46,653 nucleotides of DNA from Oscillospiraceae bacterium (GCA_902782125.1 CACZMA010000011.1:1-46653), one strand, 5' to 3'. Shown: positions 33,811-42,751, numbered from the stretch's first letter. Notes: a model not told the origin generated them from the sequence alone. Program-made: numbers and translations.

Positions 33811-34110
33811 ATGGATATGATGATTAGAAAACCGACTCATCCCGGAACTATTTTTCTTGAGGATGTTATGAAGCCTCTGAACCTTAGTGTAACGGAGGCT
33901 GCAAGGAGACTTGGTGTCAGCAGGAAGGCCTTGTCTGAGTTCGTCAACGAGAAGTCTTCACTTAGTCCTGAGATGGCGATCAGGATCAGCATTGCTACCA
34001 AAACTTCAGCCGAGAGCTGGCTTAACATGCAGCAGAAACTGACTTTGTGGATCGCCGAACAAAATGCACCAACTGACGTAATCGAATTCGATATGATCGA
34101 AGCAAGCTGA
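33811..34110 (+). CDS. higA: HigA-family antitoxin (XRE helix-turn-helix)
   Basis: 99 residues. RKPTHPGTIFLEDVMKPLNL and the HTH VTEAARRLGVSRKALSEFVN match HigA antitoxins. It should bind the toxin and repress the promoter through the palindrome at 33487-33505. It has its own GAGGTGAAGG site, unlike the toxin gene, so more antitoxin than toxin is expected. Confidence 0.95.
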   Translation: MDMMIRKPTHPGTIFLEDVMKPLNLSVTEAARRLGVSRKALSEFVNEKSSLSPEMAIRISIATKTSAESWLNMQQKLTLWIAEQNAPTDVIEFDMIEAS

Positions 34111-34135
34111 TACGTAGTGAGTTCAGTTTACAACA

Positions 34136-34159
34136 GGGACCTTCGGGCCCCTTATTTTT
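34136..34159 (+). terminator. terminator after higBA
   Basis: GGGACC and GGCCCC pair (one A-C mismatch) around a TTCG tetraloop, followed by TTATTTTT. Confidence 0.75.
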
Positions 34160-34200
34160 GGGGTTGAATGTTCTGTAAGGTGTTCAAGCTCCTAAGTCAT

Positions 34201-34274
34201 AAAGTTGTACTGCAGCCCTTGGAAGTTAAAGTAGCAGTTAAAGTTTGCGATTTACTTTAACTTTTAGTTGTGAT
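34201..34274. repeat. fifth nested-hairpin unit, with part of another
   Basis: GTTAAAGT, GTTAAAGTT and the complementary ACTTTAAC plus TTTTAGTTG tail (34222-34274) repeat unit 3/4 of the array at 30847. It is preceded by AAAGTTGTACTGCAGCCC, the end and linker of a further unit whose front is lost. It lies between the higBA terminator and the sigma-factor promoter. Confidence 0.8.
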
Positions 34275-34321
34275 TCTCCGCACCGAATACAGCGCCTCAA
34301 GTGCTATCATTAAAAATATTT

Positions 34322-34361
34322 CAAAAACCACCCAATAATCTGCGCCTGTCATGTGTCTATA
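34322..34361 (+). promoter_or_regulatory. probable ECF-type promoter of the sigma-sensor gene
   Basis: CAAAAACCACCCAAT (34322-34336), 13 bases, CATGTGTCTATA (34350-34361). The same two blocks with identical spacing occur at 36913-36952. AACC-type -35 and GTCTA-type -10 boxes fit ECF sigma factors, so this gene probably activates itself. Confidence 0.65.
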
Positions 34362-34392
34362 GAGTAGATGCGGACAAAGGAGGCAAAGTCTG

Positions 34393-36555
34393 ATGAACAA
34401 AGAAGAATTAGAAAGAATCTACAATGAAGCTTACGGCCCGGTGTACTGGACGGCATTCCAGCTCCTCAAGAACGAGGCGGACAGCGAGGACATCGTGCAG
34501 GAGACATTTGTGTCCCTGATCGAGTCTTACGACACAATCAAGGACAAGAACAAGGTCACTGCATGGCTCAAGAAGAATGCTGCCAACAAGTGCCTTAACC
34601 GTCTCACCAGGTCGAAGGCAGACGCAGTCGAAGATGAATTCTTTGAAGATGTGGAAGCCATGCCGGAGGATTTCCTTCCCGATACGATCGTGGAGTCGGA
34701 AGAGAGCAGGCGCGTTGTGATGAACATCATTGAGAGCGCCATGTCTGACGACGTGAGAAGGACGCTCGTCCTGTACTATTTCGACGAGATGACGACCAAA
34801 GAGATCGCGGAAGCGCAGGGAATACCTCAGGGAACGGTCTTGTGGCGGCTCAACTTTGCCAAGAAGAAGATCAAGAAGGAGGTTGAGAAGTATGAAAACA
34901 AGACCAATTCCAAACTTTACACCATGGCACTGCCGTTCCTGAGCAAGCTCTTTATCGCGGAAGCACAGCAGGTGCCCCTGAAGCCCATCCCGCCGACGCT
35001 GCTTGACATGACCGCATCAGCAGTGAAGAGCGTCGCTTCAGAGGCCGCGAAAACAGCTGCTTCAAGCGCCGCCAGAGCCGCAGGAAAGACCGCAGGCATC
35101 ACAGCAGGCAAGGTCGTAGCCATAGGCGTCGCATCCGCCGCGGCAATCGCCCTGATCGGAGGAGGAATCTTCCTTGTATGCTCCCACCTGCTCGGTAACA
35201 AACCCTCTGCCGAGGACGAAGTCTACGCTTCCGAATCAGAAGCAGAAGAGGTCTCTGCCGTTACTGAAGAAACGGCAGAGACTACATCGGAAGCACCTGT
35301 TGTTGAGATAAATGCGAATGAGTATCTGGCAGATTATCCCGTGCCGGGTGATGGCATAATGGTCTACTTCAAACTAGCGCCGGATATAGATTTCTACCCG
35401 GATGGTTACGATACCGGTTCAAATCAGACTTTTGGGGAATATTATTACAACAGTATCAACAGCGATATCGGACTTGCTGAAGTAGTATGCCAGGCAGCTG
35501 AAGACTCCCCTGCCAAGGTTGTCTTTACATGCAATCCGTCGTACGACATTGCATGGTTCAAAGAGAATGGCGGACAGGGAATCCTTGGGGACGGAGTCGG
35601 TACTTATACTGTAAGCGAACCTGAGATCTGCCCGAACGGACTTAAACTCTATACAGTTCAGATAGACTACGAATATGATGTGTCAACTCAATATATCTTT
35701 GAGTATCAGATCGATGAAGATAATCTGTTCGAGATATATACGATGGGCTTCAATGAAGCATTCTCGGACCCGATCTGCCAGACGGAACTGGAAGCTATAC
35801 TTGATTACTACCGTAATGTTGAAGATCCTATACTTGTAGTTCCCGACGGAACAACTGTAAAGATAGTTGAAGATGCTGTTGAGGTTGAGGAGACTGAGAC
35901 TTCTGCTCCCGATACTCTTGAAGGTACCATAGCGATGTCCATAGATAACGGATGGAAAGATGGATACCTGGGCAAGATCGAGAGCTTCGATCTGGGCGAA
36001 TTCCAAGGAAAGTATGGAAGCCTGAATTTCGCAGACGATACCAAGCCTTACTTCAATCTGGTGTTCATTAATGACGATGCAGTGCCGGAACTTGTGGCAA
36101 TGGCATGGGATATGCAAGGCAATCTGTGGATCAACATCTATACTTTTGCAGACGGCGAAGTCACCAAGATAGGTGACAGCATGGGCCAGTATAAGATAAG
36201 CATTTGTTATTCCCCGTTCAATTGTTTTTTGAATACCGAAGGTGCATTTGACCAGGCCGGAGCTGAAGCAGAAGTGGTATATCTCAGAATGAGTAATGAC
36301 TTCAGTGAGATATACAAACTTGATATCGTATCGTCTTCTTATGATCAGACTATCTACAGTGACGTGTGGGAAGCCGAGGCGGCAGGCGCTGTTACGGACG
36401 GTGAATGGTATACATATAAGTTTGATCCCGAGACGTCAACGCTTACCGAATTGTCCGAGGCCGAGAAAGCAGAACTGGACGAAGCAAGAAGTGACATGAG
36501 ATGCCTCGACTCGTATCAGTATTCGGCAGAGCAGATGCTCGATGCGCTAAGCTGA
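34393..36555 (+). CDS. ECF sigma factor fused to a membrane anchor and large extracytoplasmic domain
   Basis: 720 residues. Residues 1-165 are a complete ECF sigma factor: region 2 (YNEAYGPVYWTAFQLLKNEA, then DSEDIVQETFVSLIE) and region 4 (LYYFDEMTTKEIAEAQGIPQ, then GTVLWRLNFAKKKI). An Ala-rich helical stretch leads to one membrane helix at about 242-264. The remaining 450 residues are predicted outside the cell: an acidic linker and two beta-rich domains I do not recognise. Normally sigma and anti-sigma are separate; here the sigma factor is tied to the membrane in one chain, so release by proteolysis is a likely way to activate it (inference). AAGGAGG precedes the ATG. The last 17 residues recur in a remnant at 33389. 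Confidence 0.85.
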   Translation: MNKEELERIYNEAYGPVYWTAFQLLKNEADSEDIVQETFVSLIESYDTIKDKNKVTAWLKKNAANKCLNRLTRSKADAVEDEFFEDVEAMPEDFLPDTIVESEESRRVVMNIIESAMSDDVRRTLVLYYFDEMTTKEIAEAQGIPQGTVLWRLNFAKKKIKKEVEKYENKTNSKLYTMALPFLSKLFIAEAQQVPLKPIPPTLLDMTASAVKSVASEAAKTAASSAARAAGKTAGITAGKVVAIGVASAAAIALIGGGIFLVCSHLLGNKPSAEDEVYASESEAEEVSAVTEETAETTSEAPVVEINANEYLADYPVPGDGIMVYFKLAPDIDFYPDGYDTGSNQTFGEYYYNSINSDIGLAEVVCQAAEDSPAKVVFTCNPSYDIAWFKENGGQGILGDGVGTYTVSEPEICPNGLKLYTVQIDYEYDVSTQYIFEYQIDEDNLFEIYTMGFNEAFSDPICQTELEAILDYYRNVEDPILVVPDGTTVKIVEDAVEVEETETSAPDTLEGTIAMSIDNGWKDGYLGKIESFDLGEFQGKYGSLNFADDTKPYFNLVFINDDAVPELVAMAWDMQGNLWINIYTFADGEVTKIGDSMGQYKISICYSPFNCFLNTEGAFDQAGAEAEVVYLRMSNDFSEIYKLDIVSSSYDQTIYSDVWEAEAAGAVTDGEWYTYKFDPETSTLTELSEAEKAELDEARSDMRCLDSYQYSAEQMLDALS

Positions 36556-36559
36556 TATG

Positions 36560-36587
36560 TTGAAAAGAAAGAACTCAGGAGTATAAT
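36560..36587 (+). promoter_or_regulatory. promoter of the antitoxin small RNA
   Basis: TTGAAA (36560-36565), 16 bases, TATAAT (36582-36587), 4 bases after the sigma-sensor stop codon. It reads toward the toxin gene on the other strand. Confidence 0.65.
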
Positions 36588-36593
36588 GATCTT

Positions 36594-36680
36594 AAGAGGT
36601 GTTACCCGTAGACGGTTGACCTCGAAGTGATTTAAGTAAAGACCGCCCTCACTCGCAAGGTATGGGGCGGTTTACTTATG
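36594..36680 (+). ncRNA. probable type I antitoxin RNA (RatA-like)
   Basis: Start inferred from the TATAAT at 36582-36587, end from the hairpin at 36636-36675. The RNA would overlap the 3' end of the toxin mRNA by about 40 bases, including the stop codon, which is how convergent systems such as TxpA/RatA work. Its first 26 bases (36598-36623) are nearly the same as the 5' end of the toxin mRNA (opposite strand, 36796-36827). Confidence 0.5.
36636..36675. terminator. shared two-way terminator of toxin and small RNA
   Basis: ACCGCCC pairs with GGGCGGT, extended by GTAA/TTAC. A-rich on one flank and T-rich on the other in both directions, so it can stop both convergent transcripts. The toxin stop codon (36672-36674) is inside the stem. 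Confidence 0.75.
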
Positions 36681-36755
36681 TTTGATCTGCAAGACCAACG
36701 TGATAATAGCAACTATAAGAAGTCCTAAAGCGAACAATTCTGTATATGTAACCAT
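36672..36755 (-). CDS. holin-like type I toxin peptide
   Basis: 27 residues: MVTYTELFALGLLIVAIITL plus a short basic tail ending KHK. One membrane helix with a positively charged end matches the small putative holin-like toxins of Firmicutes (Hol_Tox type). The ATG at 36755 has AAAGGAGG 7 bases upstream; a longer frame from 36866 has no such site and adds unlike sequence. A promoter on the same strand is at 36838-36866, giving a 75-base leader. Membrane damage when overproduced is the expected activity. Confidence 0.75.
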   Translation of the reverse strand: MVTYTELFALGLLIVAIITLVLQIKHK

Positions 36756-36837
36756 ATCGGGCCTCCTTTCACCGAGAACGAATTCACGGATTTGGGAGGT
36801 CAACCGCCTACCGTTTAAGGTAACACCCCGGACTTTA

Positions 36838-36866
36838 AGTGTAGCATAAAACGGCATCATACACAA
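36838..36866 (-). promoter_or_regulatory. toxin promoter
   Basis: On the minus strand: TTGTGT (36866-36861), 17 bases, TACACT (36843-36838). Confidence 0.6.
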
Positions 36867-36912
36867 ACAAATGTTCTGTTTTCGGCGGCATAAAGTTTTC
36901 TGATAAATTTTT

Positions 36913-36952
36913 CAAAAACCACCCAATAATCTTCCAGCCTCATGTGTCTATA
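36913..36952 (+). promoter_or_regulatory. second ECF-type promoter, ahead of the membrane/ChW pair
   Basis: CAAAAACCACCCAAT (36913-36927), 13 bases, CATGTGTCTATA (36941-36952); identical in both boxes and spacing to the promoter at 34322. It should place the two genes downstream under the fused sigma factor. Confidence 0.65.
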
Positions 36953-37006
36953 TAGCAGAAGCAGATTACTGCTATTGAGATTATCTGACAGAAAGAGGTA
37001 AGACAC

Positions 37007-37972
37007 ATGTTGGAATTGGTGATGAATCTGGTAAGGTGGCCGTTCAGGCTCGTTAGAAACAATGCAGCAGAGACAATAAGCGAGATCAGGGATGATTCGG
37101 TAAACAAAGACAGAGTATATACGATCATGAATATCGTCTCGCTTCTGCCTCTTATCACGGCGGTCGTGGTATTTGTGGTTGCTATGATAAGCTTTACCGT
37201 GAATTCCGGGTTTGCTATTCAGATCGATATGGTCAAGAAAGACTTCTTCGGTTCACTTAGCGATATCTGGACTTCCGGAACGTCAGGATACTTCTACAAT
37301 ATGTGGCTTTGTCTTGCTGTCGGGATCTCTTATCTGGTCATTTGTTCGGCGGCCGTGATCGACGCATACCGTGGACTTGACGGTAAAGGAAAGGTATTTC
37401 TCACTGTTATTCTCGTATTGTTCAACACGGTATTCGGCACGTTCTATTTTGTTGCTGAGAACGATACCAAGGTTTTCAACTTTATGCAGGATCTGTTTGG
37501 TCTTGGAAGGGATACTTGTACCGGAATAATGATCGGATTGTTCATCGCAACTATTGTTCTTGCTGTCGTATGTACTTGGTTCCTCGCTGCTTACAGGCCT
37601 TTGCTCAGCGGGCTGATAAACACGTTGTTCTACTATCTTGCAGCTCCGTTGTGTTGTGTTCTTGTGCAGAATATAATTGGAGTTGTAATCGCTGTCATCC
37701 TCTTTGGCCTTTGCTTTTTCTTCGGCAGTGCTGTTACGGGGATCGGAGAAGGATCATCTGCCCCTTCGGCCGGCACCCCTTCAGTAAGCAAGAGCAGCGC
37801 GAAGAAACAGCAGCGGATTAAGACTCTCGAGAAGAAGATCGAAGGACGTAATAAGGCAGTCCGCGGCCATAACAGAGGCGAGATAGCATATTTCGGTGTC
37901 GATGCCAAGGCTTGCGCGAGTGCCAATAATAACGATATGGCAGAGATCAACAGGCTCAAGGCTGAAATGTAA
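37007..37972 (+). CDS. multi-spanning membrane protein of unknown function
   Basis: 321 residues. About six membrane helices lie between residues 45 and 245, after a positively charged N-terminal segment. The C-terminal 75 residues are soluble and basic, with a Ser-rich stretch and a Lys/Glu helix (KKQQRIKTLEKKIEGRNKAV). I do not recognise a family. AGAGG precedes the ATG. It is probably the first gene expressed from the ECF-type promoter at 36913 and is followed 16 bases later by the ChW-repeat protein. Confidence 0.7.
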   Translation: MLELVMNLVRWPFRLVRNNAAETISEIRDDSVNKDRVYTIMNIVSLLPLITAVVVFVVAMISFTVNSGFAIQIDMVKKDFFGSLSDIWTSGTSGYFYNMWLCLAVGISYLVICSAAVIDAYRGLDGKGKVFLTVILVLFNTVFGTFYFVAENDTKVFNFMQDLFGLGRDTCTGIMIGLFIATIVLAVVCTWFLAAYRPLLSGLINTLFYYLAAPLCCVLVQNIIGVVIAVILFGLCFFFGSAVTGIGEGSSAPSAGTPSVSKSSAKKQQRIKTLEKKIEGRNKAVRGHNRGEIAYFGVDAKACASANNNDMAEINRLKAEM

Positions 37973-37988
37973 TCAAAGGGAGAAAGCA

Positions 37989-39509
37989 ATGAGAAGGTTT
38001 GTAGAAAGACTTTGCGGGCTTCTGATAACCGGAACGCTTGTGATCACATCACTTCCGCTAACGGCAGCAAATACTATTGCCGACACCGGCATCACGCTCT
38101 CCGGCACATGCCACGTCCAAGACTACGGCGATACAGAAGGCACCTGGGATGCATCGACCGGCACGCTCACGCTTGGCACACGCGGTCAGTCCAAGAGGGT
38201 CGAAGCGATCACCATCAACCTCGAAAACAACACCGGCTACGGCGGCACCCTCCAGTACCGTGTACACGTCCAGGATATCGGCTGGCAGGACTACCGCATT
38301 GCAGGCGAGATGGCCGGTACTTCGGGGCAGTCCAAACGCCTTGAAGGCATCGAGATGGAACTTACCGGTGACCTCGCTGCTTACTATACCGTTGAGTACG
38401 CCGTACATATCCAGGATTACGGAGATGCGCAGGGTTTCGTGTCTGACGGCACATTGGCTGGCACCACAGGCGAGTCCAAAAGGCTCGAGGAAGTCCGTAT
38501 CAGGATAGTTCCGAGAGGCACGGGCACGTCCATGTCCGTTAACTACAGAGTCCACAGACAGGACTACGGTTGGGAAAGCGCTTGGGCAAAAGATGGTAGC
38601 GAATCCGGTACAACGGGACAGTCCAAGAGACTTGAAGGCATCGAGATCCATCTTACCGGCAATCAGTATTCAGGCAGCATCCAATACCACACTCACGTTC
38701 AGAACATAGGATGGGAATCAGCCTGGTCCAAAGACGGTGAGATGAGCGGCACTCAAGGTATGAGTTACCGGCTCGAAGCAATAGAGATCGAACTGACCGG
38801 TGAAGTTGCAGACTATTATGACGTTTACTACAGAGTGCACGCACAGGACTACGGCTGGCTTGGCTGGGCAAAGAACGGCGAGATGAGCGGAACTTCGAGC
38901 ATCTCAAAGAGGCTTGAAGCGATCCAGATCGTTCTTGTTGCAAAGGGCGGTGCTGCTCCCGGGAACGTTGCCGGTATATCAAGCGTAACAAGCAGCCCTT
39001 CCGTTACACATGAGCATGATTGGGTAGCAGTCACGATCCATAACGATGCAGTTACGCATACTGAATGGAATTACGATTATTCGCATGAAGGTCCGGGACT
39101 TCCGCCTAAGGCCGGCCATCAGTTTGTTACCTGTGATCTTGATCACAGTAAGTGTGACGGTGTGTGGTACGATTCTCTTGGCATACCTTATACCTTCGCA
39201 GATGTCTCATTTTTGAAGGTGACAAAGGTCCATCATGACGGCAGTTGGGTATGTAACGGTTGTGGAAAAGTCTTTGCCAGTGAAGCTGATTGTGTTGAGC
39301 ACTGCGAAAACGATGTTTGCGGAATGCAGTGGAAAGCCATAGATTCTTCGACAGGACAGTTGGTGGATTCCTGGATAGGTGCCGGTTACGGGGGTTCTTA
39401 TGGTTGTGACGAGATCATAACTCCGGTTGAATATGAAGTGGTCGATCAGCCTGCCTGGGATGAGACGATCTATGTCTGTTCTGTCTGCGGAGAGACCAAG
39501 GGAGCATAA
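37989..39509 (+). CDS. secreted ChW-repeat protein with C-terminal Cys-rich domain
   Basis: 506 residues. Signal peptide (about 1-30), then six clostridial hydrophobic-W repeats of about 45 residues, each like YRVHVQDIGWxxY...G...GTSGQSKRLEGI (about 38-320). The last 150 residues carry Cys pairs: CNGCGKVFASEADCVEHCEN looks like a zinc finger and CSVCGETKGA ends the protein. ChW repeats are found on secreted clostridial proteins and are thought to bind surfaces or polysaccharides. AAGGGAG precedes the ATG at 37989. It probably shares the ECF-type promoter with the membrane protein gene before it. Confidence 0.88.
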   Translation: MRRFVERLCGLLITGTLVITSLPLTAANTIADTGITLSGTCHVQDYGDTEGTWDASTGTLTLGTRGQSKRVEAITINLENNTGYGGTLQYRVHVQDIGWQDYRIAGEMAGTSGQSKRLEGIEMELTGDLAAYYTVEYAVHIQDYGDAQGFVSDGTLAGTTGESKRLEEVRIRIVPRGTGTSMSVNYRVHRQDYGWESAWAKDGSESGTTGQSKRLEGIEIHLTGNQYSGSIQYHTHVQNIGWESAWSKDGEMSGTQGMSYRLEAIEIELTGEVADYYDVYYRVHAQDYGWLGWAKNGEMSGTSSISKRLEAIQIVLVAKGGAAPGNVAGISSVTSSPSVTHEHDWVAVTIHNDAVTHTEWNYDYSHEGPGLPPKAGHQFVTCDLDHSKCDGVWYDSLGIPYTFADVSFLKVTKVHHDGSWVCNGCGKVFASEADCVEHCENDVCGMQWKAIDSSTGQLVDSWIGAGYGGSYGCDEIITPVEYEVVDQPAWDETIYVCSVCGETKGA

Positions 39510-39546
39510 CGTAATTAAGCAGTTAAAGCACACTCCCCCGAAGAGG

Positions 39547-39575
39547 TTGTTAAATCCCCCTTCTTGCCTTATAAT
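39547..39575 (+). promoter_or_regulatory. hisS promoter
   Basis: TTGTTA (39547-39552), 17 bases, perfect TATAAT (39570-39575), 33 bases before the ATG. The leader is too short for a T-box. Confidence 0.8.
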
Positions 39576-39608
39576 TACGCGTGTTCTAATAAAATAAGGA
39601 GTACTGCG

Positions 39609-40865
39609 ATGAGATACAGTGCACAGAAGGGTACAGGCGATATCCTGCCGGCAGATATTTACAAGTGGCAGAAGACGGAGAAGATGTTCGCGGACGTCTG
39701 CCACAGCTTCGGCTATGAGGAGATAAGGATCCCGACCTTTGAGCAGACGGATCTGTTCCAGAGGGGCGTGGGAGATACAACGGACGTCGTTACGAAGGAG
39801 ATGTATACTTTCGACGACAAGGGCGGCAGGAGCATTACGCTCAGGCCCGAAGGAACGGCAGGCGTGGTAAGGTCGTACATCGAGAACGGCATGTCGTCGC
39901 TGCCTTCCCCCGTGAGGCTGTTCTACAACATCACGGCGTTCAGATATGAGAAGATGGCCAAGGGCAGAAGAAGGGAGTTCCACCAGCTGGGACTGGAGTC
40001 TTTCGGAAGTGCCGGCCCCGAGATAGACGCGGAGATCATCAGCGTTATCGATGTCTTCTTCAAGCGCATGGGCCTCAAGAACATCGCACTGCACATCAAT
40101 TCGATCGGGTGCCCCGCGTGCAGGAGCAAGTACAACGAGATCTTGAAGGATCACTTCAGACCGCACGTCGGCAGCATGTGCGAGGACTGCCAGGCGAGGT
40201 TCGAGAAGAACCCCCTGCGCATGATCGACTGCAAGATCGACGGCGAGAAAGAGATCGTACAGAGCGCACCCCGCCTCATCGACTATCTCTGCGATGACTG
40301 CAAGGCGCATTTCGAGGGGCTCAAGGCTAACCTCGACGCGGTGGGCATCAAGTACGACATCGACCCCAACATAGTAAGAGGTCTCGATTACTACACCAGG
40401 ACAGTGTTCGAATTCGTCTCGGAGAACGTCGGTACGCAGGGCACCATCTGCGGCGGCGGAAGATATGACGGACTTGTTGAGGACTGCGGCGGCACGGCTA
40501 CTCCGGGAATCGGTTTCGCCATGGGCATCGAGAGATTCCTCATGGAAGCCGAGGCGCAGGGCGTCAGCTTCGAGCCCAACGACAACGTCAAGATCTACCT
40601 CGTGGGCATGAGCGAGAACGCAGGCGCGAAGATCTCTAAGCTCTGCTACGACCTGAGGCTGAACGGCATCGGCTGCGAGAGAGATCTCATGGGCAGGTCG
40701 TTCAAGTCCCAGATGAAATACGCCGGCAAGCAGGGCATACCTTACCTCGCTGTCATCGGCGACGACGAGCTCACCTCGGGCGAAGTCAAGGTCAAGTGCA
40801 TGGCAGACGGCACGGAGACACCGGTAAGCTTAGGCGGCCTCACGGATTATCTCGCATCGAGATGA
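39609..40865 (+). CDS. hisS: histidine--tRNA ligase
   Basis: 418 residues. Class II synthetase: motif 2 region RPEGTAGVVRSYIENG and FRYEKMAKGRRREFHQLG, and the histidine-specific GLDYYTRTVFEF and GGGRYDGL stretches; the anticodon-binding domain is C-terminal. The ATG at 39609 has AAGGAG upstream and gives the family start RYSAQKGTGDILP. First of a run of core genes with aspS, the usual neighbour in Firmicutes. Confidence 0.98.
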   Translation: MRYSAQKGTGDILPADIYKWQKTEKMFADVCHSFGYEEIRIPTFEQTDLFQRGVGDTTDVVTKEMYTFDDKGGRSITLRPEGTAGVVRSYIENGMSSLPSPVRLFYNITAFRYEKMAKGRRREFHQLGLESFGSAGPEIDAEIISVIDVFFKRMGLKNIALHINSIGCPACRSKYNEILKDHFRPHVGSMCEDCQARFEKNPLRMIDCKIDGEKEIVQSAPRLIDYLCDDCKAHFEGLKANLDAVGIKYDIDPNIVRGLDYYTRTVFEFVSENVGTQGTICGGGRYDGLVEDCGGTATPGIGFAMGIERFLMEAEAQGVSFEPNDNVKIYLVGMSENAGAKISKLCYDLRLNGIGCERDLMGRSFKSQMKYAGKQGIPYLAVIGDDELTSGEVKVKCMADGTETPVSLGGLTDYLASR

Positions 40866-40934
40866 TCACGCCGCCCGGCGAAAAGGGTGCCACGGCACAC
40901 ACAAACAAAGCAATCAAAACTTGGAGGAACATAT

Positions 40935-42740
40935 ATGCAGTCGCGTACACATACATGCGGAGAATTAAGACTTGAAGACGCAGGCAAGAAGGTAATGCTC
41001 TCGGGCTGGCTCGAGAACTTCCGTGAGGTCGGCGCAGAGCTGGGCTTCGTTGTCATCCGTGATTTCTACGGTACAACACAGATCGTTATCGAGAATGCGG
41101 AGATGATGAAGACCGTCAAGGCCATCACCAAGGAATCCACCATCTGCGTCGAGGGCACGGTCAGGGAGAGATCGTCCAAGAACGACAAGCAGGCAACAGG
41201 CGACATCGAAGTCGTACCCGAGTCCATCAAGGTATTGGGCCGCTGCCGCTACAACGAGCTGCCGTTCGAGATCAACCACAGCAGAGAGGCAGACGAGCTC
41301 ACAAGACTTAAGTACAGATATTTGGACATCAGGAACCCCGAGGTAAAGAAGAACCTTATCCTCAGGAGCAACGTCATCGCGGCGCTCAGAGCTTCCATGA
41401 TCGAGCACGGCTTCATGGAGATCACGACGCCGATCCTCACGGTATCTTCACCTGAGGGCGCGAGAGACTACCTCGTTCCGGCGCGTAAGCACCCGGGCAA
41501 GTTCTATGCACTTCCGCAGGCACCCCAGCAGTTCAAGCAGCTTTTGATGGTGTCCGGCATCGACAGATATTTCCAGATCGCACCCTGCTTCAGGGACGAG
41601 GATGCCAGAGGCGACAGATGCCCGGGCGAGTTCTACCAGCTTGATATGGAGATGGCTTTCGCGAGCCAGGACGACGTCTTCGAGATCATCGAGGATGTAC
41701 TTCCGCCCGTTTTCGCCAAGTACGGCAAGTATGACAGGGCATCCGGTTCGCCGTTCGTACGCATCCCTTACCTCGAGGCAATGGAGAAGTACGGCACGGA
41801 CAAGCCTGACCTCAGAATAGACCTGACGGTAACAGACGTGACAGAGCTCCTCAGAACGGAAGAGTTCGCACCGTTTGCTGACGGCGAGATCAAGGCCATC
41901 GTCATCTCCGACTTCCACGAGAGCCGCAAGTTCATCGACAAGACCATGAACGACGCCGAGATCCAGTCCGGATCCAAGGGATACTGGTTCAGAGTGGACG
42001 AGAGCGGCGAGATCGTCGGAGGCATCTCCAAGTTCGTACAGCCGAAGAAGGACGAAGTAGTAGCAAAGCTCGGCCTTGCTCCCAACACGCTCGTGGTACT
42101 CTCTGCCGGCGCGAGAGGCGCTGCGCAGAAGATGGCGGGCGTTCTTATCAAGACTTTCGGTGCGGCAGTTCCGGGCCACATGGACAAGGAGCAGTACGCT
42201 TTCTGCTGGATCGTAGACTTCCCGATGTACGAGATCGGCGAGGAGTCAGGCGAACTCGAGTTCTGCCACAACCCCTTCTCCATGCCGTCGGGCGGACTTG
42301 ACGTGCTGCTCAAGGCAGAAGCGGGCGAAATTGATCCGCTGTCCATCAAGGCAGACCAGTACGACCTCGTGGTAAACGGCATCGAGCTGTCCTCGGGCGC
42401 CGTACGAAACCACGATCCGGAGATAATGATCAAGGCTTTCGAGCTCGTAAGGCTCGGCGAAGAAGACGTCAAGGCGAAATTCCCCGCGATGTACAACGCT
42501 TTCTGCTACGGCGCTCCGCCGCACGCAGGCATCGCTCCGGGCGTAGACCGTATGGTAATGCTCCTGTCGGGCGAAGAGACGATCCGCGAGGTCATCCCGT
42601 TCCCGATGAACAAGAACGCGGCAGACGTCATGATGGACGCTCCGGGATACGTCTCGGACAAGCAGCTTGAAGAGCTGAATATCAGAGTGGTCGCACCTGC
42701 ACCTGCAGCCGAAGAAGCAGCAGAAGACGCAAAGTCTTAA
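40935..42740 (+). CDS. aspS: aspartate--tRNA ligase
   Basis: 601 residues, bacterial-type AspRS. N-terminal OB-fold (GELRLEDAGKKVMLSGWLEN), class II core with FRDEDARGDRCPGEFYQLD, a GAD-type insert (about 280-420) and motif 3 GVDRMVMLLSGEETIREVIP. The usual RQPEFTQ flipping-loop stretch is RCPGEFYQ here, a variant form. The ATG at 40935 follows TTGGAGG. A short Ala/Glu tail ends the protein. Confidence 0.98.
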   Translation: MQSRTHTCGELRLEDAGKKVMLSGWLENFREVGAELGFVVIRDFYGTTQIVIENAEMMKTVKAITKESTICVEGTVRERSSKNDKQATGDIEVVPESIKVLGRCRYNELPFEINHSREADELTRLKYRYLDIRNPEVKKNLILRSNVIAALRASMIEHGFMEITTPILTVSSPEGARDYLVPARKHPGKFYALPQAPQQFKQLLMVSGIDRYFQIAPCFRDEDARGDRCPGEFYQLDMEMAFASQDDVFEIIEDVLPPVFAKYGKYDRASGSPFVRIPYLEAMEKYGTDKPDLRIDLTVTDVTELLRTEEFAPFADGEIKAIVISDFHESRKFIDKTMNDAEIQSGSKGYWFRVDESGEIVGGISKFVQPKKDEVVAKLGLAPNTLVVLSAGARGAAQKMAGVLIKTFGAAVPGHMDKEQYAFCWIVDFPMYEIGEESGELEFCHNPFSMPSGGLDVLLKAEAGEIDPLSIKADQYDLVVNGIELSSGAVRNHDPEIMIKAFELVRLGEEDVKAKFPAMYNAFCYGAPPHAGIAPGVDRMVMLLSGEETIREVIPFPMNKNAADVMMDAPGYVSDKQLEELNIRVVAPAPAAEEAAEDAKS

Positions 42741-42751
42741 GGAGAACTGAT

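Noticed and set aside
36672..36866. 64-residue version of the holin-like toxin
   Set aside because: The extra 37 residues start without a ribosome site, overlap the toxin promoter region, and lie upstream of a much better ATG at 36755.
39510..39608. T-box riboswitch before hisS
   Set aside because: The promoter lies only 33 bases before the ATG, leaving no room for a leader structure.
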